A DNA stretch of 64,000 nucleotides, from the NCBI RefSeq assembly GCF_017347605.1, contig NZ_AP024484.1, positions 868,001-932,000 of the forward strand, written 5' to 3'. Numbering within the stretch: position 1 is the stretch's first letter; each line of letters starts with the position of its first letter. Below, one piece after another: positions 7,911 to 16,098 of this stretch. The DNA comes from Prevotella herbatica (lineage in GTDB: Bacteria; Bacteroidota; Bacteroidia; Bacteroidales; Bacteroidaceae). A program made the translations under genes and the position numbers. The notes beneath the pieces are model-generated. The model made no database searches. It worked only from the letters and a program-made list of their open reading frames with translations, and was not told where the DNA came from.

Positions 7911-10469
7911 ATGAAATTAAGGCACCTGACATTGGCTTTATTCTTATTACTTGACATTGCATATTCAATGGCACAGCTATCACCTGTGAAGCGAAACACA
8001 AATATTGCATTGGGAATAAACAGAAGAGAAAAAGACAGTACCCTTGTTAGTAAGTTAAATATTGGACTTGTTTCCAACGTGGATTCTCTACACGGATTTC
8101 AGTTTGGTGGATTATCCAGCGTTGTAAGACGTGAGGCTAACGGATTAAACATTGGAGGGCTGTTCTCATATACGGCAGGTGATGTTAATGGAGCACAATT
8201 ATGTGGTGCGATAAATTCTGTAAGCGGTAACTTATCTGGTTTCCAATTTGCTTTTATCAACAACATGGCTCATTCGCTAAACGGTGTACAACTTTCTGGA
8301 TTTACAAACATAGCAACAAGTCCATTCCGAGGTGTGCAATTAAGTGGAATCACCAACATTTCTATGGGGGTGAAAGAGGGTATGCAGATTAGTACCATTG
8401 CCAATATCTGTTCTTCTTACATGCGTGGGCTTCAGGTTGCCGCATATAATTATGTAGATACGCTCAATGGTTCACAGATTGGACTGATCAATGTGTGCAG
8501 CTCGCATCCTAGAGGTGTGCAAGTGGGACTTATAAACTATAGCCGCGACACGATTGCGCACAAAGTGGGACTGGTAAATGTAAATCCCAAGACCAAAATA
8601 GACGTGATGTACTATGCCGGCACATCAACCAAACTGAACTTCGCCATGCGCTTTCGTAACCGAAGTACATATAGTATGGTCGGTGTAGGAACGCATTATA
8701 TGGGACTTGACAAACGTTTTTCGGGAGCTTTGTTCTATCGTCTAGGTCAATATTTTGAAATTGCACCTCGATGGACAGTAAGTTCAGACATAGGATTTTT
8801 CCATATCGAGACATTTCAAAATAATGAGGATAAGCCGAAACGACTATGTTCATTGCAGTTGCGTGTGAACACAGATTATCAGATAAACAATTATATGAGT
8901 GCTTTTGCTTCTGTGGGATATGGAGACACTCGCTATTACCATCATCTAAAAGAATATCGCAATGGTGCTATCGTGGAAGCTGGTATAGCTGTGAGATACA
9001 ATAAGAAGAAATATCCACTCATGACTGGTTATGAGGCCCCAAATGCAAAGACTACTAATAAAGAAGATGCAGACACGGATAGCACATACGCATATAATGC
9101 TCCTTACATGCATAGAAAATATTTATGGAAAGGCATTGCCGAGGCAACTGGAATAAATGTGGCTGTGCATTGTTTCGATAGGTTTGTGATGAACGAAGAT
9201 TTTGCGAAAGTAAACCTTCACACTATTCATCATAATATAAAAACGGGCTTTGTATGGGACAACGACCAATTTTCTACTAATCTATTTGCACACCCTTATC
9301 ATGGCAGTCTTTATTTTAATTCTGCCCGTTCAAGTGGAATGACGTTTTGGGAGTCGGCACCGTTTGCTTTAGGTGGAAGTTTGATGTGGGAGACATGTGG
9401 TGAAATTGAACCACCTGCTATCAACGACCTCATGGCGACAACATTTGGTGGTATATGTATTGGAGAGGTGACACATCGCATCAGCGACATCATTCTTAAT
9501 GACAGTCAGCGTGGCTTCCGCCGCTTTCTGCGTGAGTTTGCAGCAACAGTGGTATGCCCAATGAAAGGTTTCAACCGTATCATTAGTGGTGATACATGGG
9601 CTGTAAAAAATAAGTATTATAAGTATCATGATTACAACCGTTTCCCAGTAGACTTATCTATATCGGTCGGTGATCGTTATCTTGCTGACAACGGAGCTTT
9701 ATTCAGAGGAGAGCACAACCCATACGTAAACCTATTCATGGAATATGGCAATCCTTTCAATGATTCAGAAAACAAGCCTTATGATTTCTTTTATGCTGAG
9801 GCAACATTTGGATTCAGTGCCAACCAACCTTTAATCAACGGACTTCATATATTGGGACGTATATGGGGTGCCCCTGTTTATGAGAACAACAATATTCAGG
9901 CTGAGTTTGGTATATTTCAGCATTTCAACTATTATGATTCAAAACCTGTAAAAGACGGCACATCGCTTACACCTTATCGTATATCAGAGGCAGCATCGTT
10001 TGGTCCGGGAGTGATATTCTCTTTTCCACAGGTTGGTGCACTGACGCGTTTGGAACAGCGAGTATTTCTTTCAGCCATTCTACTTGGAGGAACAAAGAGC
10101 GATTATTATAATGTCATTGACAGAGACTACAACATGGGAAGTGGATTTTCAATCAAGACAAAGACTCACATGGAGTTTCACAATTTTGGACGTTTCATCA
10201 TCCACACCGACTATTATCGCATTTTTACATGGAAAGGCTATGAAAACAAAGACTTGACAAAAGTTGATCCATTATATCTTAATGCGCAAGGCGACAAAGG
10301 TAATGCGTCTCTTCTTGTCCTCAATCCTATATGGGAACTTGATCTTAAGGGTTCATTAAGCGCAGTACTTTCAGGCACATACTATGTACGCGATACTTAT
10401 TATAAGTATCACGACAACGTATATGCAAAGACTTTTGAAATAAGATTTGGACTTACGTATCACTTTTAA
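7911..10469 (+). CDS. outer-membrane protein with surface repeats and a DUF3943 domain
   Basis: An 852-residue exported protein. A signal peptide covers residues 1-21. Residues about 62-207 hold ten copies of a roughly 16-residue repeat with the pattern G-x-Q-hydrophobic-x-G (GFQFGG, GLNIGG, GAQLCG, GVQLSG twice, GMQIST, GLQVAA, GSQIGL, GVQVGL), as in the LA_2272-type surface-repeat family. A central stretch with beta-barrel-like alternation follows. A DUF3943-like block lies around residues 430-560 (HPYHGSLYFNSARSSGMTFW, ESAPFALGGSLMWETCGEIE, RRFLREFAATVVCPMKGFNR). The C-terminus ends FGLTYHF, a typical outer-membrane strand. Function unknown. It stands alone, with its own -7 element. Confidence 0.75.
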   Translation: MKLRHLTLALFLLLDIAYSMAQLSPVKRNTNIALGINRREKDSTLVSKLNIGLVSNVDSLHGFQFGGLSSVVRREANGLNIGGLFSYTAGDVNGAQLCGAINSVSGNLSGFQFAFINNMAHSLNGVQLSGFTNIATSPFRGVQLSGITNISMGVKEGMQISTIANICSSYMRGLQVAAYNYVDTLNGSQIGLINVCSSHPRGVQVGLINYSRDTIAHKVGLVNVNPKTKIDVMYYAGTSTKLNFAMRFRNRSTYSMVGVGTHYMGLDKRFSGALFYRLGQYFEIAPRWTVSSDIGFFHIETFQNNEDKPKRLCSLQLRVNTDYQINNYMSAFASVGYGDTRYYHHLKEYRNGAIVEAGIAVRYNKKKYPLMTGYEAPNAKTTNKEDADTDSTYAYNAPYMHRKYLWKGIAEATGINVAVHCFDRFVMNEDFAKVNLHTIHHNIKTGFVWDNDQFSTNLFAHPYHGSLYFNSARSSGMTFWESAPFALGGSLMWETCGEIEPPAINDLMATTFGGICIGEVTHRISDIILNDSQRGFRRFLREFAATVVCPMKGFNRIISGDTWAVKNKYYKYHDYNRFPVDLSISVGDRYLADNGALFRGEHNPYVNLFMEYGNPFNDSENKPYDFFYAEATFGFSANQPLINGLHILGRIWGAPVYENNNIQAEFGIFQHFNYYDSKPVKDGTSLTPYRISEAASFGPGVIFSFPQVGALTRLEQRVFLSAILLGGTKSDYYNVIDRDYNMGSGFSIKTKTHMEFHNFGRFIIHTDYYRIFTWKGYENKDLTKVDPLYLNAQGDKGNASLLVLNPIWELDLKGSLSAVLSGTYYVRDTYYKYHDNVYAKTFEIRFGLTYHF

Positions 10470-10766
10470 GACGGAGTAAATGCACTAAGAATATAAATTT
10501 AAAAAGACCTCTCCCCTCACGGGGAAAGGCTTTCGAAAGACACACACGCTTGTGTGAATTCCCCCTTTCAATGACTAATCTAATCAGGGGAAGATAGAAT
10601 AAATGTTTCTATCTAATTATAGTGATAATTATTAGACGCCATCGGTTCTCACGAATCTTTTTTCTTCATGATGCAGCGATTGCTGCATCATTGACAGGCA
10701 TCCGAATTGAGTTATATCTTTTTTATCTAATGCTATTGCGCATTATTGTTATATTTAATTAGAAGT
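10470..10766. other. non-coding stretch between the DUF3943 gene and the avd relic
   Basis: The stretch carries only short dyads. CCCC-TCA-CGGGG is near 10514, and CACAC...GTGTG near 10540. A perfect palindrome at 10669-10690 has 9-base arms (TGATGCAGC/GCTGCATCA) around GATT, without a T-run on either side. I looked here for a reverse transcriptase frame or a template-repeat copy of the neighbouring variable region and found neither. Confidence 0.5.
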
Positions 10767-10958
10767 TCAATCATCATGCTTGTTTTCGTAACAGCTGTTT
10801 GCTCTATAGATCAGAGACAATAGTTACAGATTAATATTCACCATCTTTTCGCCTATTGTGTAGCGATAGAAACGTGGATAATCTTTTACTCTGTTTATTA
10901 CCATGCCTAGCATGGTGAAAGTATCCTTATAGATAGGAAGATGATCGGATTGCGACAT
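10767..10958 (-). pseudogene. avd-like four-helix-bundle protein relic (DGR accessory)
   Basis: Starting at the ATG at 10958, the minus strand reads MSQSDHLPIYKDTFTMLGMV, INRVKDYPRFYRYTIGEKMV, NINL and then a TAA. This is the N-terminal helix pattern of Avd/23S-intervening-sequence four-helix proteins (LPIYKDT..., PRFYRYTIGEK). Past the TAA the same frame continues with LLSLIYRANSCYENKHDD, which resembles the next family helix (IYRAN), then stops again. The gene is therefore broken and truncated. Avd proteins partner the reverse transcriptase in diversity-generating retroelements. The gene sits 67 bases downstream of a DGR-type variable region, but no reverse transcriptase is present. Confidence 0.68.
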
Positions 10959-10973
10959 TATAAGTATGTTTCG

Positions 10974-10988
10974 ACCGCCAAAGGCGGT
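10974..10988. other. hairpin just downstream of the variable region
   Basis: ACCGCC-AAA-GGCGGT is a perfect 6-base dyad, 37 bases beyond the stop of the tip protein. Several DGR target genes carry a hairpin or cruciform shortly after the variable region. On the plus strand it is followed by ATTTTT, so it could also be a weak terminator. Confidence 0.45.
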
Positions 10989-11025
10989 ATTTTTAAATAG
11001 ATAAAGTTTTAAAGAGATAAAGTGA

Positions 11026-11165
11026 TTAATAAGCGAGGACAGCCCGAACATAGAAGCTGAAACTGTACGCCTTACTGTAGACGTCCACGTTGACGCGGCT
11101 ACTGTAGAAGAGCACAATCACGGCGTTGTCACTATTGTACTCCGACGCGGACCAATAGTAATTAT
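11026..11165 (-). other. DGR-type variable region (C-terminal lectin loop of the tip protein)
   Basis: The last 46 codons encode YYWSASEYNSDNAVIVLFYS, SRVNVDVYSKAYSFSFYVRA and VLAY. Aromatic and Ser-rich anchors (YYWSASEY, YVRAVLAY) frame residues that vary in DGR target proteins. Many of the central codons end in C (CTC, TTC, TAC, AGC, CGC, GTC, GAC, GTC, TAC, TTC). This is what adenine-specific mutagenesis of AAC codons yields, and it is GC-richer than the rest of the gene. The constant GC-rich end before the stop would correspond to the initiation-of-homology segment. Confidence 0.65.
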
Positions 11166-12753
11166 TATGTTTCAAAGGGCTGCCAGCTCCCCCTGCTGAC
11201 AATTTCGTATCAAAAGTTGAATAATAACCTGTTTTTGATATTATAGTACCCATACCACTAGAATTTGCACGCTGGCTTTTTATTGTAGTCATTTCTGATG
11301 CTGTCCATGTACAAAGGTTCTCCATTATATCCCACCAATCACCAGCACTGGGAAGATACCATTTTCTATTTGCTAATAAACCAGTATGAGTAGTACCATC
11401 GCTGTAGGTTGTACAATAATACCATGCAGGATTATTAGTGTTAGTCACGTAGCTGCTATTGGCACTCAAGGCATCATAACCGCTGCTTACATCTTGAAAA
11501 CTTGTTTTAAAATCCTGACAGTAAGGATAAACTGTCTGGTCTGGATAAGGAGAAACTTGAGAAGAACTATTTGTCCAGCTTAGAGTTCCATTATATGCAT
11601 CTTTCAACGCGAGTGCTCTACCATGACGGCAACCTGCATTGTATTGGTTCTGAGTAAGTTCACTCGAATAGATGATACCAACTGTCTGACCTGACTTAAA
11701 CGTAGGTCCATTAGTTCCATCAGCATAAAGATAATTACCTACAGTCGCATCGCCAAAATAAACATTTGTCCTTGTACTTGTTGTCGGAGTATATGTCACT
11801 CTCACATCATTTGCACCGCTGCCTGAAATTGCGATATTGCATTGATAATTAAAATCTCTATTTATATTGAAGTTGGTATAATCCAAAACAGGACTTGTTG
11901 CATTCGTAACTCCTCCCAAATATACTCTGTAAGTTGATGTCCAGCCAGCATTATATCCTGTTCCTCTTGCTGTTATCAGTAAATATGAAGAACCAGTCGG
12001 GGCATTAGCCGCTGTTCTTAATTCTGCAGTATTGGAAGCAGAAGCTGTGCCAGCCAAGTTCTCATAGATATAATATGGTCCTGCTGTGACTACAGTACCC
12101 GCATAAACAGGAGTTGCTACGGCATCATAATTCAATCCAGAAAAACCTGTTGTTGGATTTGATGTATTACCAGATGCTATATAGCATTCATTTGGTACAT
12201 TGCAAAGCTGATAACCAGTTATTGCTATATCACTGGAAGGGGTTATTGTAAATGTGTACTTACTATATAATCGTCTTAAAGATACGGTCTGAGTATTTGC
12301 TCCGCTACTCAGCGTTACATCAGGAATCGTACCGTATAATATTTCATTGCTCTTTGCTCCCAGTGCATCCGCTGTTCCCAGTGCTGGAGTTACCTTTGCC
12401 TGAAGTTCTGTAAGTGTACTTATACCGTCAAAATAGGAACTGCTACCAGTGTTGGCAATGGCACAGACAGTACAGCCACTACCTTCCCTCGCCGAAACAT
12501 AAACTGATGTTGGACTGCTCGAGGCGTACGTACTACCTATTAAATGTCCCTGAGCATCAAAGACAAGTACATTCACATTCTCTATAGCATCACTGATTGC
12601 ACGCGTGACTGTAGTAGGATCCTGCTGTGCTATCTTTACTGTCAGTGTAGCAGCATCCTTGTTTTCATCAAGCATATCGTCCATCGTGTTACAAGAAGAA
12701 ACGAATGCCAATGTAAATAATATATATAGTAGATATGATATTCTTCTCATCAT
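11026..12753 (-). CDS. fimbrial tip lipoprotein with C-type-lectin (DGR target) domain
   Basis: A 575-residue surface lipoprotein, last gene of the fimbrial operon. The N-terminus is a lipoprotein signal (LLYILFTLAFVSSC, Cys 21). Residues about 35-320 resemble a fimbrillin/Mfa-type fold (TLTVKIAQQDPTTVTRAIS, VNVLVFDAQGHLIG, TQTVSLRRLYSKYTFTI). From about residue 440 comes a lectin-like domain with WYLPSAGDWWDIMENL and YYWSASEYNS, of the kind that carries variable regions in DGR-diversified proteins. By analogy it would be the adhesive tip of the fimbria. It starts 25 bases after the anchor gene. Ligand unknown. Confidence 0.75.
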   Translation of the reverse strand: MMRRISYLLYILFTLAFVSSCNTMDDMLDENKDAATLTVKIAQQDPTTVTRAISDAIENVNVLVFDAQGHLIGSTYASSSPTSVYVSAREGSGCTVCAIANTGSSSYFDGISTLTELQAKVTPALGTADALGAKSNEILYGTIPDVTLSSGANTQTVSLRRLYSKYTFTITPSSDIAITGYQLCNVPNECYIASGNTSNPTTGFSGLNYDAVATPVYAGTVVTAGPYYIYENLAGTASASNTAELRTAANAPTGSSYLLITARGTGYNAGWTSTYRVYLGGVTNATSPVLDYTNFNINRDFNYQCNIAISGSGANDVRVTYTPTTSTRTNVYFGDATVGNYLYADGTNGPTFKSGQTVGIIYSSELTQNQYNAGCRHGRALALKDAYNGTLSWTNSSSQVSPYPDQTVYPYCQDFKTSFQDVSSGYDALSANSSYVTNTNNPAWYYCTTYSDGTTHTGLLANRKWYLPSAGDWWDIMENLCTWTASEMTTIKSQRANSSGMGTIISKTGYYSTFDTKLSAGGAGSPLKHNNYYWSASEYNSDNAVIVLFYSSRVNVDVYSKAYSFSFYVRAVLAY

Positions 12754-12778
12754 AATTGTTTATGCCTAATTCTATAAA

Positions 12779-13684
12779 TTACGGTATTACTACATGCTGT
12801 AAGTATTCACTCCAAGGCATGACCTTTAAAATCAGCTGCTTGCTGCTGCAGTCAACGATGATAACCTTGTCATCACCAGAATTAAGAGTTACCCTGTTGC
12901 CATAACTGTCACGGTTGGTACTCCAGATAAGCTGCGTCATCGAACTACGAGACTTGGCAGATCCGTCGGGATTACTGAACACCGATACTGTCACGTATTC
13001 TTTCTGCATGGTTGGAAAAGTATTGATACTGCTTGTCACCAGTTGATTAGATGTATCAAAAACTGCTGACGGGGAGTATTCTATTGAATCTCCTGTTATC
13101 TGTCCTGCGAAGGTCATGGTACTGCGGAATCCTGACAGGACAACCTTATAATTCCTGTCTCCGAAATACTCCTTGAGCTGTCTGATAACAACATGAACCG
13201 TTGCAGGTTTCTTCTTCATAACAATATTACCGTATACAGTACTTACACCTGCTGCTTGAGAACTGATGGCATAAGTACCATAATATAGTGAAGACGGGAG
13301 AATATATTCACCCGTGAGAGGGTCGCGCTTTACACTTACAGATATAGAATTCATGTCTGATCCTACTGCTGGTGTAAATATCTGAGCACTGTCTTTATCC
13401 GAACTGCCTATAGCCACTAAGGAAGCATTTCCGTTTCTGCCGTCATAGCTTATCTTATAACTGCTGTCAGGATCAGACGTAACGATGTGGTCAAACTTAC
13501 CGTCTATGAAGAGATATGCCATCATATTACCCTTCACTTTTGTTGTCAAGGAATTACCTATGCTGTCCGTCTGCGATACAATCACAGAGCATTGGACGCA
13601 GTCGGAATAGTCATCGTTGATGCACGAGGCAAGCAGCGACAACAGCGGGAGCAACAGTAGATGATGGTAATATCTTAACTTCAT
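12779..13684 (-). CDS. FimB/Mfa2-family fimbrial anchor lipoprotein
   Basis: A 301-residue lipoprotein; the signal MKLRYYHHLLLLPLLSLLAS runs up to Cys 21. The body has the Mfa2/FimB pattern: MAYLFIDGKFDHIV, a long central beta-rich part and the closing TLNSGDDKVIIVDCSSKQLI, LKVMPWSEY. Family members anchor FimA- or Mfa1-type pili in the outer membrane and limit their length. It lies between the fimbrillins and the tip gene in the same operon. Confidence 0.8.
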   Translation of the reverse strand: MKLRYYHHLLLLPLLSLLASCINDDYSDCVQCSVIVSQTDSIGNSLTTKVKGNMMAYLFIDGKFDHIVTSDPDSSYKISYDGRNGNASLVAIGSSDKDSAQIFTPAVGSDMNSISVSVKRDPLTGEYILPSSLYYGTYAISSQAAGVSTVYGNIVMKKKPATVHVVIRQLKEYFGDRNYKVVLSGFRSTMTFAGQITGDSIEYSPSAVFDTSNQLVTSSINTFPTMQKEYVTVSVFSNPDGSAKSRSSMTQLIWSTNRDSYGNRVTLNSGDDKVIIVDCSSKQLILKVMPWSEYLQHVVIP

Positions 13685-13716
13685 AATACGATTTCGTTTT
13701 ATTGTATCCTATATTT

Positions 13717-14817
13717 TTACTCGACAGTTACCTCCTGGGTATAATCTGTCCAGTTCTTGACATTCATTGTTATTGTTGCCGTAGCAGGAGTAATATTGCT
13801 GTCAGGACTGTCCATACCCTTACCCTTGATAATGATGCTTACATCATAACTTGTACTCTGCACAATCTTTGAGTCGTTTACATCAGCTTTGTCTATTGGC
13901 TTCCCATCCTTTGTGATAGTTGTTCCGCCCTGATACCTATTTACAACAATTGGATAGTAAACAACAACTGGTGATCCGTCCTTCGGAGTGAATGCACCCT
14001 TTATAACAATCTTTGTTGGAGTGGTTGCATCATTAGGAAACGTATAGAATGTATAGGCGGTAGGAGAATCCTCATTATAGCTTGCAATTACACCGGAACT
14101 CAGATAACAGAAGTCATTAGGACTTATGGAATAATTACCATCCTTGGATGTATTCTCACCAGTCTGTGGAGCAGAACCTGTTCCACCGAATGTACAAGTG
14201 GTGTTGGCGTTATACAGGAAGACTTCCTTTGGCACGAATGTAGCTCCTGCATAACCAGTTCCGAGAAAGTTTGTCTTGATAGAACTCAGCTTTATCTTCC
14301 CTACAAGGTTGTACATATCAACAGTAGGATTTGCTTTTGAATCGGTGCCGAAAGTAAGAGTTGCATTACCATACTTAGGAAGCAATTTAGCGTCCTGACT
14401 GTTTGGAGTTGTTGCAGCTGTTGTTGTACTGGCCAAGTCCGTTGTTACATCTTCAAGGTTTTTCTTATTTACAATGCCAGTAAATTTAGAAGTAGAAGTA
14501 GTACCAGGATTGGCAACTACGCTGACCTGAGTGGCTTGGGTTGTGGTATTGATAGTCGGAGTTGCAGCTTCGCTTGTCAAGAAGCTCTGAACAGTTCCGA
14601 CTATTGCACCCGAGGCATCAAAGGCTGCCGCCTGACCACCAGAGATATTAGCTTCGTCAGTAGAAGCCGCAGAACGGGTCATAGCCTTACCGTTAAGTTC
14701 TAGGCTGACAACTGCTGGATTACCGACGGGTGTGTTTTCTTCCGTGTCGGAAGAAGAGCAGGATGTCATCATTCCGATTGACATCAGTACTGCAATAAGT
14801 AAATAATTCTTATTCAT
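13717..14817 (-). CDS. fimbrillin (FimA/Mfa1-type fimbrial subunit), copy 2
   Basis: A 366-residue lipoprotein precursor (LIAVLMSIGMMTSC, Cys 20). It has a Ser/Thr-rich region with VSLELNGKAMTRSA, suggestive of the usual Arg-specific maturation of fimbrillins, and ends in YDVSIIIKGKGMDSPDSNIT, PATATITMNVKNWTDYTQEV, a C-terminal strand like that used for donor-strand exchange. Its overall plan matches the next gene upstream, so the two are probably paralogous structural subunits. Confidence 0.78.
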   Translation of the reverse strand: MNKNYLLIAVLMSIGMMTSCSSSDTEENTPVGNPAVVSLELNGKAMTRSAASTDEANISGGQAAAFDASGAIVGTVQSFLTSEAATPTINTTTQATQVSVVANPGTTSTSKFTGIVNKKNLEDVTTDLASTTTAATTPNSQDAKLLPKYGNATLTFGTDSKANPTVDMYNLVGKIKLSSIKTNFLGTGYAGATFVPKEVFLYNANTTCTFGGTGSAPQTGENTSKDGNYSISPNDFCYLSSGVIASYNEDSPTAYTFYTFPNDATTPTKIVIKGAFTPKDGSPVVVYYPIVVNRYQGGTTITKDGKPIDKADVNDSKIVQSTSYDVSIIIKGKGMDSPDSNITPATATITMNVKNWTDYTQEVTVE

Positions 14818-14950
14818 AATCTCACGTTTTTATTATTAATTCTTATTCTTAATATCTTCAATATATTATTATAGAGGCATGAGCCAACATGCTGGAACGA
14901 GTCTAAGCATCCTATATGAACCATATAGATAAAATAATCACCTATTATAT

Positions 14951-16054
14951 TTATGAACCGAAATGTTCAGGAACGGTCACATTAGTCATATTATCAACAC
15001 TCGTAGTTACGGTAATGCTGGTGGTGGTAATTTCATCGGTTACATTCGTCACACCGGTACCATTAAGAGTTACAGAAAGACCATAGGTAGTATTCGCACT
15101 TATCTTTGAGTCCCCTGTTCCACCTGTTATCGTTGAGACGATATTACCTGTAGGCGAACTGCTGTTTACCGTTATCGGATAATAGGTGGTGTATGTAGTG
15201 CCACTCTTTGTCTTGAAGGTTCCCTTGATCACCAACTTGGTCGGTGTCGTTGTATTGCTGTTAGGGAATACATAGAAATAATAAGGACCACTGAATGAGC
15301 TGATTGTTCCGCTACCCAGATATACAGTATTGGCATTGCCAGCGATATTCTCACCACTCACACTGCCGCTGACTGTCTTTGTATTCCAGTTAGTAAGCTG
15401 ATTGCTTGCATTATACATAAACACTTCCGTCGGAGTGAAAGTGCAGCCGCTATATGAACCACTGAAGCTATAAGTTATATTAGTCAGTGCAACACGCGCT
15501 ACCACACGGTTCAGTGTTACTGTCGGACTCAGAGTTGTACCTGATCCCCAGTCTAATGCCTTCACATCCGACATCATCGGAAGCGACGTCATACTCTGTG
15601 AGTTTGCCGTGGTAACGGCAGTCTTGGTCTTACCGTCCGCTGATGTGGTATAGCCTAGGTCCTGAGCCACCGTATAAAAGTCACTCAGCACATACTTCCC
15701 TGCAAATGCACTCATAGGCACATTGGCAAAGACAAGCATTTTTACTGCATCCGTACGGGTCGGAATGCTTTTATCTCCGCTGTAATCATATTCATACAGG
15801 GTAACCAGCTTGTCATTGGCATCAAAGAGTCCCACGCATATATGGTTCAACTTTCCCTCGTTGCTCCCCACGACCGAACCTTTGTCCGTCGGCAGCGCAC
15901 CGTTGGCACGTGTATCGGCACCCGTGGAAAGCGAGAGGTTCACAACGGCAGACTTCGTGGAGCCATTCTCCGGTATGACGGTATTATCCGCCGCACAGGA
16001 GAACAGAAGCATACATGCCGCCAACATTGATGATATGTATAATGTATGTTTCAT
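14951..16054 (-). CDS. fimbrillin (FimA/Mfa1-type fimbrial subunit), copy 1
   Basis: A 367-residue lipoprotein precursor (MLAACMLLFSC, Cys 20). TKSAVVNLSLSTGADTRANG carries a likely Arg cleavage site near residue 53. The motifs VALTNITYSFSG, CTFTPTEVFMYNA, YYFYVFPNSNTTTPTKLVIK and TYGLSVTLNGTG recur in copy 2 (VYPKEVFLYNA-like, YTFYTFPNDATTPTKIVIKG), showing common origin. There are 133 bases between this gene and copy 2 with no clear terminator. It is the first structural subunit after DUF3868. Confidence 0.8.
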   Translation of the reverse strand: MKHTLYISSMLAACMLLFSCAADNTVIPENGSTKSAVVNLSLSTGADTRANGALPTDKGSVVGSNEGKLNHICVGLFDANDKLVTLYEYDYSGDKSIPTRTDAVKMLVFANVPMSAFAGKYVLSDFYTVAQDLGYTTSADGKTKTAVTTANSQSMTSLPMMSDVKALDWGSGTTLSPTVTLNRVVARVALTNITYSFSGSYSGCTFTPTEVFMYNASNQLTNWNTKTVSGSVSGENIAGNANTVYLGSGTISSFSGPYYFYVFPNSNTTTPTKLVIKGTFKTKSGTTYTTYYPITVNSSSPTGNIVSTITGGTGDSKISANTTYGLSVTLNGTGVTNVTDEITTTSITVTTSVDNMTNVTVPEHFGS

Positions 16055-16098
16055 AAGGCTGTATTTACTATATTTATGATCAATCTTTAATTGCTTTG

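Noticed and set aside
10669..10690. Terminator of the DUF3943 gene
   Set aside because: The palindrome is perfect but has no T-run on either side and is 200 bases from the stop.
10470..10766. DGR template repeat or reverse transcriptase remains
   Set aside because: No stretch resembling the variable region and no reverse-transcriptase motif in any frame was found.
10824..11117. A 97-codon minus-strand gene across the tip-protein end
   Set aside because: Its first half is an out-of-frame reading of the tip-protein 3' end. Only the part from 10958 on resembles a protein, and that is annotated as the avd relic.
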